A stretch of 40,662 nt of DNA from an uncultured Planctomycetota bacterium (lineage in GTDB: Bacteria > Planctomycetota > Phycisphaerae > UBA1845 > Fen-1342). Both the position numbers and the translations under genes were made by a program. Positions 8,454 through 15,494 of this stretch are shown piece by piece. The notes under the pieces are model-generated. The model did not search any database. It was not told the DNA's origin and was given only the letters and a program-made list of their open reading frames with translations. Every line of letters begins with the position of its first letter. Positions within the stretch are counted from its first letter, which is position 1. Location: assembly GCA_900696535.1 (NCBI GenBank), contig CAADGM010000143.1, positions 1 through 40,662 on the forward strand. The letters are read 5' to 3'.

Positions 8454-10145
8454 ATGCACGATGCGCTGATCGAATGCGTCCCGAACTTCAGCGAGGGGCG
8501 CGACCCGGCCGTCATCAAGCAGATCACCGACGTCATCGAGGCGGTCGACGGCGTGTACCTGCTCGACGTCGACCCCGGAAAGGCCACGAACCGCACCGTG
8601 GTGACGTTCGTCGGCCCGCCGGAGCCGGTGCTCGAGGCCGCCTTCCGCGCCACGCGCAAGGCTGCCGAGGTCATCGACATGACGCGGCACAAGGGGGAGC
8701 ACCCGCGCTTCGGGGCGACGGACGTGCTGCCGCTGATCCCCGTCCGCAACATTACCATGGAGCAGACCGCGGAGTTGGCCCGCAGGCTCGGCCGCCGCAT
8801 CGGCGACGAGGTCGGCATTCCCGTGTACTGCTACGAGTACGCGGCGACGCGGCCCGAGCGGCGCAACCTCGCGACAGTGCGCGCGGGGGAGGACGAGGGA
8901 CTGCCAGAGAAACTGGCCAAACCGGAGTGGAAGCCGGACTTCGGGCCGGCGACGTTCGTACCGCGGACGGGCGCGATCGCGGTCGGCGCGCGGGATTTCC
9001 TCGTCGCTTACAACGTGAACCTGAACACGACGTCCACGCGGCGGGCGAACGCGATCGCGTTCGACATTCGCGAGAAGGGGCGCCCAGCGCGCGACGGCGA
9101 CCCGCTGACCGGCCCGATCCGCAAGGACGCCGAGGGGCGCGAGGTCTGGATTCCGGGCTCGCTCAAGGCGGTGAAGGCGATCGGGTGGTTCATCGAGGAA
9201 TACGGGATCGCCCAGATCTCGATCAACCTTACGAACCTGTCCGTGACGCCGATTCATGTGGCCTTCGAGGAGTGCGTACGCAAGGCCGAGGCGCGGGGTG
9301 TTCGCGTGACCGGTTCCGAACTCGTCGGCATGGTTCCCCTCCAAGCCATGCTCGACGCCGGTCGCCACTTCCTTCACAAGCAGCAGCGCTCCACCGGCGT
9401 GTCGGACCGCGAACTCGTGAAGATCGCGGTCAAGTCGCTGGGGCTGGCGGACCTGAAGCCGTTCAAGCCGGAAGAGAAGATCATCGAGTACGCGCTCGCG
9501 GCCCGCGCCCCTAAGCGGCGGCGGCTCGTCGACCTGATGATCCGCGACTTCGTGGAAGAGACGGCGTCGGAGTCACCGGCACCCGGCGGCGGGTCGGTTG
9601 CGGCGACGCTGGGGGCACTCGGGGCCGCGCTGGGCACGATGGTCGCCAATCTCTCGTCGCACAAGCGGGGCTGGGACGAGCGCTGGGCTCACTTCAGCGA
9701 TTGGGCCGATCGCGGCAAGACTTGTCACGACAAGCTGTTACGACTCATTGACGAGGATACGGACGCTTTCAACCGGCTGATGACGGCGTTCGGCCTCCCC
9801 AAGGCAACGCCGGCGGAGAAGGCCGCGCGGCAGGCGGCCGTCGAGGTAGCCACGCGGGACGCCGCGACAGTTCCATTGCGAGTCATGGAGACGGCCGTCG
9901 AGTCGATGTCGGTGCTTGAGGAAATGGCCCGGGAGGGTCTGGCGGCGTCGATTTCGGACGTTGGCGTGGGCGCGCTGTGCGCGCGGGGGGCGGTGCAGGG
10001 CGCGTTCCTGAACGTGCGGATCAACTGTAAGTCTTTTGCGGGCAAGGACTGGGCAATCGAGCTGCTCGAGCGCGGCGCCGCCCTGATGGAGCGGGCGACG
10101 CAACTCGAGCGCGAGATCCTGGAACAGGTGAACGCGAGGCTCTGA
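8454..10145 (+). CDS. ftcD: Bifunctional glutamate formimidoyltransferase / formimidoyl-THF cyclodeaminase
   Basis: 563 residues from ATG 8454. In-frame TTG 8406 would add 16 residues of unlikely sequence; IECVPNFSEGRD, the family's usual N-terminus, follows this ATG directly. Residues 1-300 form the formiminotransferase: KGEHPRFGATD (80-90) contains His83, matching the catalytic His82 of mammalian FTCD. From about 362 a helical cyclodeaminase domain follows, with SPAPGGGSVAATLGALGAAL near its start. The enzyme moves the formimino group from N-formimino-glutamate (histidine breakdown) to tetrahydrofolate and releases ammonia to give methenyl-THF. Many bacteria split these domains; here they are fused as in vertebrates and some anaerobes. 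No other hut genes are nearby, so it may instead serve one-carbon supply. Confidence 0.93.
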   Translation: MHDALIECVPNFSEGRDPAVIKQITDVIEAVDGVYLLDVDPGKATNRTVVTFVGPPEPVLEAAFRATRKAAEVIDMTRHKGEHPRFGATDVLPLIPVRNITMEQTAELARRLGRRIGDEVGIPVYCYEYAATRPERRNLATVRAGEDEGLPEKLAKPEWKPDFGPATFVPRTGAIAVGARDFLVAYNVNLNTTSTRRANAIAFDIREKGRPARDGDPLTGPIRKDAEGREVWIPGSLKAVKAIGWFIEEYGIAQISINLTNLSVTPIHVAFEECVRKAEARGVRVTGSELVGMVPLQAMLDAGRHFLHKQQRSTGVSDRELVKIAVKSLGLADLKPFKPEEKIIEYALAARAPKRRRLVDLMIRDFVEETASESPAPGGGSVAATLGALGAALGTMVANLSSHKRGWDERWAHFSDWADRGKTCHDKLLRLIDEDTDAFNRLMTAFGLPKATPAEKAARQAAVEVATRDAATVPLRVMETAVESMSVLEEMAREGLAASISDVGVGALCARGAVQGAFLNVRINCKSFAGKDWAIELLERGAALMERATQLEREILEQVNARL

Positions 10146-10302
10146 GCGGACCGCCGACCCACGCCCGCAGCTGGGCTGACGATTGCGTTGGAGGTCCAAC
10201 TCGGATAACTTCATATCAAAGTGCTGCGAACCCGCCGGCGGCCCGCGGCGGCGAGCCCCGGTGCCGCGGCGGCGAGCGGCACGCGACCAGCGCAGGTGAC
10301 CG

Positions 10303-12522
10303 ATGATCGAGTTCACGCTCTACGGCCGTGGCGGACAGGGCGGCGTGACGCTGGCCAAGCTCATCGCATCCGCCTTCTTCGAACGCGGCAAGCACGTGCA
10401 GGCCTTCGGCGTGTACGCGGCCGAGCGCTCCGGCGCGCCCGTACAGGCCTACGTGCGCGTGGACGACGAGGAGATCACCAACCACAACCAGGTTCGCCAG
10501 CCCGATCACGTGGTCGTGCTGGACCGCACGCTCATCGGCCCGCGGGTCGTCACCGGCATGCGCGCGAACGGCTGGCTGATCCTCAACGCCGCCGACCCGC
10601 CCGAGAAGTTCGCCGAGCACTTCCCCGGCCGGCGGGTGGCCACGGTTGACGCGACGGCCATCGCGGCGGCGAATGGCCTCGGTACGCGCGCGGTTCCGAT
10701 CGTCAACACGACCCTGCTCGGCGCGGTCATCCGCGTGCTGGGACTGACGCTTGACGACGTCGACCACGCCCTGGCCCACACCGGGTTCGGCGGCGCGAAC
10801 GTCACCGCCGCCAGGCAGGCGTTCGAGACAGTCCGCCAGGCCACGCTGCCGGGGACCCCGACCGCCGGCACCTTCGCCGCGGGCTCGGGCGAGGCGGCCA
10901 GCATCCTCGACCCGAACACGGGCGGGTTGCCGCGAATCCACACGGGCGACTGGGCGACGCGCCAGCCGCAGCGCCGCCAGCTCACGCCGCCGTGTAACCA
11001 GGGCTGCCCGGCGGGCAACAACGTGCGCGACTTCGTCCAGGCGGTCGGGCAACAGGAATACGACGAGGCCCTGCGGATCATCCTCGAGACGTCGCCGTTC
11101 CCGGCGGTCTGCGGGCGGGTCTGCCCGGCGCCGTGCATGGAAGTCTGCAACCGGGGGCAATACGACGGCGCGGTCAACGTCCGCGACCTGGAGCGCTACG
11201 TCGGCGACCACACGGTGCGGCCGCACGCCAGCCGCCCGACGCGGCCGGAACGCCTCGCGGTCATCGGCTCCGGGCCGGCGGGTCTGTCCTGCACGTACCA
11301 CCTGGCGCGCCTGGGCTACCCCGTAACGATCTTCGAGGCGGACAGCGAACTGGGCGGCGTGATGCGGACCGGCATCCCCGCCTATCGACTGCCGCGCGAC
11401 GTGCTCGACCGCGAGATCAGCTTCATACTCCAGCACGGCGTGACCGTGAAGACCGGGCAGCGGATTTCGCGCCAGCGGCTGCTCGAACTCTCCCACGAGT
11501 ACGACGCGCTCTTTGTCGGGACGGGTCTCCAGGAGCTGCGCGGGCTCAACCTCGGCCGGACCCGCAGCGCCACCGTGATCCAGGGCATCGAGTTCCTGGA
11601 CCGCGTCCGGCATGGCGAGGTGTTCATGACCGACCAGCGCGTGGTCGTGCTCGGCGGCGGGAACACCGCCATGGACGCCGCCCGCTCGGCCAAGCGCTGC
11701 GGCGCGCGGCACGTCGTCGTCGCCTACCGCCGCACGCGAGCCGAGATGCCCGCCATCAAGGAGGAGATCGACGAGGCGCTCGAGGAAGGGATCGAGTTGC
11801 TCGAGCTGGTCACGCCGCTGGGCCTGAGCGACCGTCCCACGGGAGCCGTGCTGACGTGCCAGCGGAACGAACTGGGCCCGCCCGACGCCTCCGGCCGCCG
11901 CGCGCCCGTGCCCATCGAAACGGAAGACGCGATCTTCGAGATTCCCTGTGACCGCGTCATCCTGGCGCTGGGCCAGTCGGCGGACCTGTCGATTTTCCCC
12001 GAGGGCAGCGATGTTCATGACGGTGAGCGGCTTGCGGGCCTGACCGGCGCGCCCATCTTCGCCGGCGGCGACTTCGCCACCAACGACGGGACGGTCACGG
12101 CCGCGATCGGCAGCGGCCGACGCGCGGCGCTGCACATTCACCGCACGCTGACCGGCGAGGACCTGTTCGACCACGCCGAGCACGTCGTGGCCGGCCCCGA
12201 AGCCATGACCATGCACGTGTTCGATCGCAGGCCCCCGCTGCGCGGCGACCACGTGGCGCCGCCGGCCCGCGTCCACAGCTTCACCGAAGTCCGCCTCGGT
12301 CTGCACGACGAGCCCGGTCGACCTGCCGCCGCCCTGGAGGCTGGCCGTTGCCTGAGCTGCGGCGTCTGCAATGAGTGCGACCGTTGCCTCAGCTACTGCC
12401 CCGAGGGGGTGATGGTGCACCGGGGCAACGGTGAGTATCGGTTCGACTACGACTACTGCAAGGGCTGTGGCATCTGCGCGTCGCAGTGTCCGCGCGGCGT
12501 CGTGTACATGGCGGAGTTGTAA
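10303..12522 (+). CDS. 2-oxoacid:ferredoxin oxidoreductase gamma + GltD-like flavoprotein + delta ferredoxin fusion
   Basis: A 739-residue protein of three modules. Residues 1-185 are the POR gamma domain (FTLYGRGGQGGVTLAKLIA; AAERSGAPVQAYVR). Residues about 220-625 resemble the GltD/NfnB flavoprotein: a Cys-rich N-terminus (C231, C235, C270, C274, C278, C282), an FAD loop GSGPAG (322-327), and an NAD(P) loop GGGNTA (451-456). Residues 680-739 are a two-cluster ferredoxin domain like PorD, with CDRCLSYCP and CKGCGICASQCP. The alpha and beta genes follow, so the whole complex is encoded here. The fusion suggests electrons from oxoacid oxidation pass through Fe-S clusters to FAD and NAD(P), or in reverse for carboxylation. 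A plain glutamate synthase small subunit is unlikely: no gltB is present. ATG 10303 follows a weak AGGTG. Confidence 0.9.
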   Translation: MIEFTLYGRGGQGGVTLAKLIASAFFERGKHVQAFGVYAAERSGAPVQAYVRVDDEEITNHNQVRQPDHVVVLDRTLIGPRVVTGMRANGWLILNAADPPEKFAEHFPGRRVATVDATAIAAANGLGTRAVPIVNTTLLGAVIRVLGLTLDDVDHALAHTGFGGANVTAARQAFETVRQATLPGTPTAGTFAAGSGEAASILDPNTGGLPRIHTGDWATRQPQRRQLTPPCNQGCPAGNNVRDFVQAVGQQEYDEALRIILETSPFPAVCGRVCPAPCMEVCNRGQYDGAVNVRDLERYVGDHTVRPHASRPTRPERLAVIGSGPAGLSCTYHLARLGYPVTIFEADSELGGVMRTGIPAYRLPRDVLDREISFILQHGVTVKTGQRISRQRLLELSHEYDALFVGTGLQELRGLNLGRTRSATVIQGIEFLDRVRHGEVFMTDQRVVVLGGGNTAMDAARSAKRCGARHVVVAYRRTRAEMPAIKEEIDEALEEGIELLELVTPLGLSDRPTGAVLTCQRNELGPPDASGRRAPVPIETEDAIFEIPCDRVILALGQSADLSIFPEGSDVHDGERLAGLTGAPIFAGGDFATNDGTVTAAIGSGRRAALHIHRTLTGEDLFDHAEHVVAGPEAMTMHVFDRRPPLRGDHVAPPARVHSFTEVRLGLHDEPGRPAAALEAGRCLSCGVCNECDRCLSYCPEGVMVHRGNGEYRFDYDYCKGCGICASQCPRGVVYMAEL

Positions 12523-12611
12523 GCGTGGCGCGCCGCGAGCCACGGCGGCTGGCCACGTGATCGCGGCGTAGACGGCCGCGGGTCAGCAAAGGCGAGTAGC
12601 TGACGACGGAC

Positions 12612-12617
12612 AAGGAG
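12612..12617 (+). promoter_or_regulatory. Ribosome binding site deciding the porA GTG start
   Basis: AAGGAG six bases before GTG 12624 fixes the start, and the conserved SLVTGNYAAGHALA follows immediately. Confidence 0.7.
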
Positions 12618-12623
12618 TTCCCC

Positions 12624-13793
12624 GTGCCCAGGTCGCTTGTCACCGGAAACTACGCCGCCGGGCACGCCCTGGCCATGGCCGGCGAGGCCAACCGCACGGC
12701 CCGCGGGTGTGTCTGCGGCGCCTACCCCATCACGCCGCAGACGGAGATCATCGAGTTCCTTCGCGACTTTCCCTTCACCAAGGGGCGGGTCGTGCCCGTC
12801 GAGGGCGAGCACAGCGCGATGGCCGTGTGCATCGGCGCCGCGCTCGAAGGTGCCCGCACGTTCACGGCCAGCTCGTCCAACGGCCTGGCCTACATGACCG
12901 AGAACGTGTTCTCGGCCGGCTACTACCGGCTGCCGGTTGTGATGATCGGCGTGAACCGCACGCTCGGCCCGCCCTGGAACATCTGGGTCGACCAGGGCGA
13001 CACGCTGGCTCTGCGTGACGCGGCGTGGATGCAGTTCTATACGGAGAGCCACCAGGACCTCGTGGACACGATCCTGGTCGCGTTTCGTGTCGCCGAGGAT
13101 CCGCGCGTACTCCTGCCGGCACTCGTGGCCGAGGACGGCTTCGTCGTCTCGCATACGCAGATGGCCGTCGACCTACCCGAGCTGGAGCGGGTGGAGGCGT
13201 ACTTGTCGCCGCTCAACCTGCCCCACCGCCTGACGCATCGTGCCCGCACGGTCGGCGGCATGACCTTCCCTCACGAGACCGAGCGGCATCGCCGGGAGAT
13301 CGAGGACGCGATGGCCCGCGTTCCGGCGGTTCTGGGCGAGGCGCTGGACGCCTTCGAGCGGGTCTTCGGGCGACGCCCGCACGGGGCCCTGTCGGCCGAG
13401 CACTGCGAGGACGCGGAGCTGGTGCTGATCACGACGAACACCATGGCCCGGACGGTGCGAAACGTGGTCAAGGAGCGCCGCGCCGCCGGCCAGCGCGTCG
13501 GGCTCGTAAAACTCAAGATGTTCAGACCGTTCCCGCGTGCGGCCCTGGCGGCGGCGATCGGCCCCGCCAAGCGCGTCGGCGTGCTCGACCGGAACATCTC
13601 GCCCGGCTCCGGCGGAATCTTCTGGGGCGAGGTCGCGGTCAGTCTCCGCGCTCGCGCCGATGTGCTGCTCCAGGACTACCTGGTCGGCCTGGGCGGCGGC
13701 GACGTGACGCCCGCGCTGATCGGCGAGATCATCGACGACCTGGCCGCCCGTAAGGAGGCGACCGAGCCGGCGTGGAAGGAGGTCCTGGTGTGA
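12624..13793 (+). CDS. porA: 2-oxoacid:ferredoxin oxidoreductase, alpha subunit (PorA)
   Basis: 389 residues. VTGNYAAGHALAMAGE at the N-terminus, AYPITPQTEIIEFL (about 33-46) and VEGEHSAMAVCIGAALEGAR (about 59-78) are hallmarks of the POR alpha subunit, which shapes the thiamine-pyrophosphate active site with beta. A central SSSNGLAYM and PPWNIWVDQGD loop fit pyruvate- or ketoacid-type enzymes. The C-terminal domain (RVGLVKLKMFRPFP) is complete. GTG 12624 has an AAGGAG six bases upstream. It starts 101 bases after the gamma-GltD-delta fusion and precedes beta. Substrate (pyruvate or a branched/aromatic 2-oxoacid) cannot be read reliably; pyruvate is the default. Confidence 0.9.
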   Translation: MPRSLVTGNYAAGHALAMAGEANRTARGCVCGAYPITPQTEIIEFLRDFPFTKGRVVPVEGEHSAMAVCIGAALEGARTFTASSSNGLAYMTENVFSAGYYRLPVVMIGVNRTLGPPWNIWVDQGDTLALRDAAWMQFYTESHQDLVDTILVAFRVAEDPRVLLPALVAEDGFVVSHTQMAVDLPELERVEAYLSPLNLPHRLTHRARTVGGMTFPHETERHRREIEDAMARVPAVLGEALDAFERVFGRRPHGALSAEHCEDAELVLITTNTMARTVRNVVKERRAAGQRVGLVKLKMFRPFPRAALAAAIGPAKRVGVLDRNISPGSGGIFWGEVAVSLRARADVLLQDYLVGLGGGDVTPALIGEIIDDLAARKEATEPAWKEVLV

Positions 13794-13813
13794 GTTTCCG
13801 CTCGGAGGAGAGT

Positions 13814-13957
13814 ATGCTCACGCAGAGGCGCAGCGCACGCAGAGGCAGCACCATCAGGGCTCCACGTCCCACATCCTCCGCGCTCTCTGCGGGTCTGCGA
13901 GAGCCTCATCTGGCCGACTGGGGCGGAGCAAGACGAACTCGAAAGGGTCACCGATGA
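13814..13957 (+). CDS. Possible 47-residue linker ORF coupled to porB
   Basis: ATG 13814 has a strong GGAGGAG just upstream (13804-13810), and the frame ends with TGA overlapping the porB ATG (ATGA at 13954-13957). The product is Arg/Ser-rich with no domain, and the DNA carries repeats (13820-13891). It may not yield a useful protein; translating it could carry ribosomes through a repeat insertion to porB. Chance is a real alternative. Confidence 0.25.
   Translation: MLTQRRSARRGSTIRAPRPTSSALSAGLREPHLADWGGARRTRKGHR
13820..13891. repeat. Repeat tract between porA and porB (CGCAGAG units)
   Basis: ACGCAGAGG occurs directly at 13820-13828 and 13837-13845 (17-base period), and its complement CTCTGCG at 13885-13891, so the tract can fold. 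It separates two genes that are normally adjacent or overlapping and resembles short dispersed repeats. Confidence 0.5.
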
Positions 13958-14856
13958 CCGCCGCGACGACACCCGATGTCACCTTCGAGCGTTGCGACCA
14001 CCTGCTCCGAGCCGGGAACACCAACTGCGCCGGCTGCGGGATGTCCATCGGCCTACAATGGCTCCACGAGGCCCTCGACGGACGCAAGCCCGTCCTGTGC
14101 ATTCCCGCCTGCTGTGGCATCGTCACTGCCGGCGCCTTTCCCACCAGCGCTTACGGCGTGCCGACCATCGCTACCACCTTCGCCAGCAGCGCAGCGGTGG
14201 CCAGCGGCGTCGCCACGGTGCGGGCGCTGAACCGCGAGGACCAGCCGACCATCTGCTGGGCCGGCGACGGCGGAACCTACGACATCGGCCTGGCCACCAT
14301 CTCCGCCGCCGCTGAACGCAACGAGGACATCCTCTACATCTGCTACGACAACGAGATCTACGGCAACACCGGCGGGCAGCGCAGCAGCGCCACGCCACAG
14401 GGCGTCAAGACCAGCACCACCACCGCGGGCAAAGCAGAGCCGAAGAAAGACATCATGGCAATCCTCGCGGCGCATCGCGTGCCCTACGCGGCGACCCTGT
14501 CGGTCGCCCACCGCGAGGACTTCCTGCGCAAGCTGCGCACGGCGCTGGACACGTCCGGGTTCCGGTTCCTCACGCTTCTGTCGCCCTGTCCGACCGGGTG
14601 GAAGAGCGAGGCGGCCGACAGCGTGGAGCTGATCCGCCTGGCCGTGGCGTGCGGGCTGTTCCCCCTCTACGAGGTGTTCGACGGACGCCGCTACCGCATC
14701 AATGCCGAGCCGGACGGCACGCCGCTGGAAGCGTACCTGTCCAAGCAGCGCCGCTATCGCTCGGAGACGCTGGACCTGCCCGCGCTCACGCGCCAAATCG
14801 AGCAGAACTGGAAGTACCTGCGGGCGATGGCGGCCACGTTTCCCGCCACGGACTGA
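13954..14856 (+). CDS. porB: 2-oxoacid:ferredoxin oxidoreductase, beta subunit (PorB, TPP-binding)
   Basis: 300 residues. NTNCAGCGMSIG (Cys25, Cys28), Cys53/Cys54 and Cys212 are candidate ligands for the proximal [4Fe-4S] cluster. GDGGTYDIGL (104-113) to YDNEIYGNTGGQ (131-142) is the thiamine-pyrophosphate/Mg motif (GDG...N). These define the POR beta subunit, which decarboxylates the 2-oxoacid with CoA and ferredoxin. The ATG at 13954 has an AAGGG about eight bases upstream. A 160-base repeat-bearing gap separates it from porA. With porA and the upstream fusion, all four subunit functions are present, making a self-contained cytoplasmic enzyme for acetyl-CoA (or acyl-CoA) formation or reductive carboxylation. 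Confidence 0.92.
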   Translation: MTAATTPDVTFERCDHLLRAGNTNCAGCGMSIGLQWLHEALDGRKPVLCIPACCGIVTAGAFPTSAYGVPTIATTFASSAAVASGVATVRALNREDQPTICWAGDGGTYDIGLATISAAAERNEDILYICYDNEIYGNTGGQRSSATPQGVKTSTTTAGKAEPKKDIMAILAAHRVPYAATLSVAHREDFLRKLRTALDTSGFRFLTLLSPCPTGWKSEAADSVELIRLAVACGLFPLYEVFDGRRYRINAEPDGTPLEAYLSKQRRYRSETLDLPALTRQIEQNWKYLRAMAATFPATD

Positions 14857-14924
14857 AGGCGGCTCCGGCACCAGGGCCCTCAGGAGCGAGGGAGCCGGTA
14901 TGCTGCCTCCCGCGACGATTTCGA

Positions 14925-14951
14925 CCCTCCCCCGACCCCTGCGAGGGAGGG
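14925..14951. repeat. Palindrome, family B copy 1 (CCCTCCC/GGGAGGG)
   Basis: CCCTCCC (14925-14931) pairs with GGGAGGG (14945-14951) across 13 bases. The same arms recur at 19156-19181. It lies in the gap between porB and queF and has no T-run, so it is more likely a dispersed repeat than a classical terminator. Confidence 0.6.
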
Positions 14952-15011
14952 GAGTTAGGGATAAGCTCCTGGCCCGCGCGCGGCACACCGCGGCTTACGC
15001 GAGGACTTGCG

Positions 15012-15407
15012 ATGGCCCGACGGACTGCTCGCCCCGCACCGCCCTCTGAAGCGCCTCGCATGCTCGAGGTGTTCGACAACCCGACCCCGCGGCGCAGCTA
15101 CGTCATTCGCCACGTGCAGCCTGAGTTCACCAGCCTCTGTCCGAAGACCGGCCAGCCCGACTTCGGCAGGGTCGTCATCGAGTACATCCCCGACCGCACC
15201 TGCGTCGAGCTCAAGAGCCTGAAGTTCTACCTGCAATCGTTCCGCACGGAAGGCATCTTCTACGAGGCCGTGACGAACCGGATTCTCGACGACCTCGTGG
15301 CGCTGCTTCAGCCCAGGTGGATGCGCGTCCGCACGCGCTGGACCCCGCGCGGCGGGATGCACTCGGTCATCACCGCGGAACACGCCCCGCGCCACGCGCC
15401 GCGGTAG
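15012..15407 (+). CDS. queF: NADPH-dependent 7-cyano-7-deazaguanine reductase QueF (short form)
   Basis: 131 residues of the unimodular YkvM type. Catalytic Cys43 lies in FTSLCPKTGQPD, with the proton-donor Asp50 seven residues on. The QueF signature VELKSLKFYLQSFR (65-78) follows, then EGIFYEAVTN. It reduces preQ0 to preQ1 in queuosine synthesis (cytoplasm). ATG 15012 is taken; ATG 15060 (MLEVFDNP) would remove 16 Arg/Pro/Ala-rich residues and is also possible. No other queuosine gene is adjacent and no preQ1 riboswitch is recognisable upstream. It is convergent with the GH31 gene, the two separated by an 87-base gap holding a perfect hairpin. Confidence 0.93.
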   Translation: MARRTARPAPPSEAPRMLEVFDNPTPRRSYVIRHVQPEFTSLCPKTGQPDFGRVVIEYIPDRTCVELKSLKFYLQSFRTEGIFYEAVTNRILDDLVALLQPRWMRVRTRWTPRGGMHSVITAEHAPRHAPR

Positions 15408-15436
15408 GACCCATCACGGCACCGAATGCGACCGGG

Positions 15437-15469
15437 CGTGGAGCACCCGCTGATAGCGGGTGCTCCACG
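15437..15469. repeat. Perfect 15-base-stem palindrome between convergent genes
   Basis: CGTGGAGCACCCGCT (15437-15451), GAT, AGCGGGTGCTCCACG (15455-15469). It sits between the tail ends of queF and the GH31 gene, so it could terminate both, but no U-tract follows on either side. Its perfect symmetry also fits a REP-type mobile palindrome. Confidence 0.75.
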
Positions 15470-15494
15470 GGCTCTGGAAGAGACCAGAGATTGA

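Noticed and set aside
10303-12522. Glutamate synthase small subunit (GltD)
   Set aside because: The N-terminus is a POR gamma domain, the C-terminus a ferredoxin, alpha and beta follow, and no gltB is present.
10216-12543. A 775-codon minus-strand frame opposite the gamma-GltD-delta fusion
   Set aside because: The plus strand carries clear FAD, NAD(P) and Fe-S motifs; the antisense product has none.
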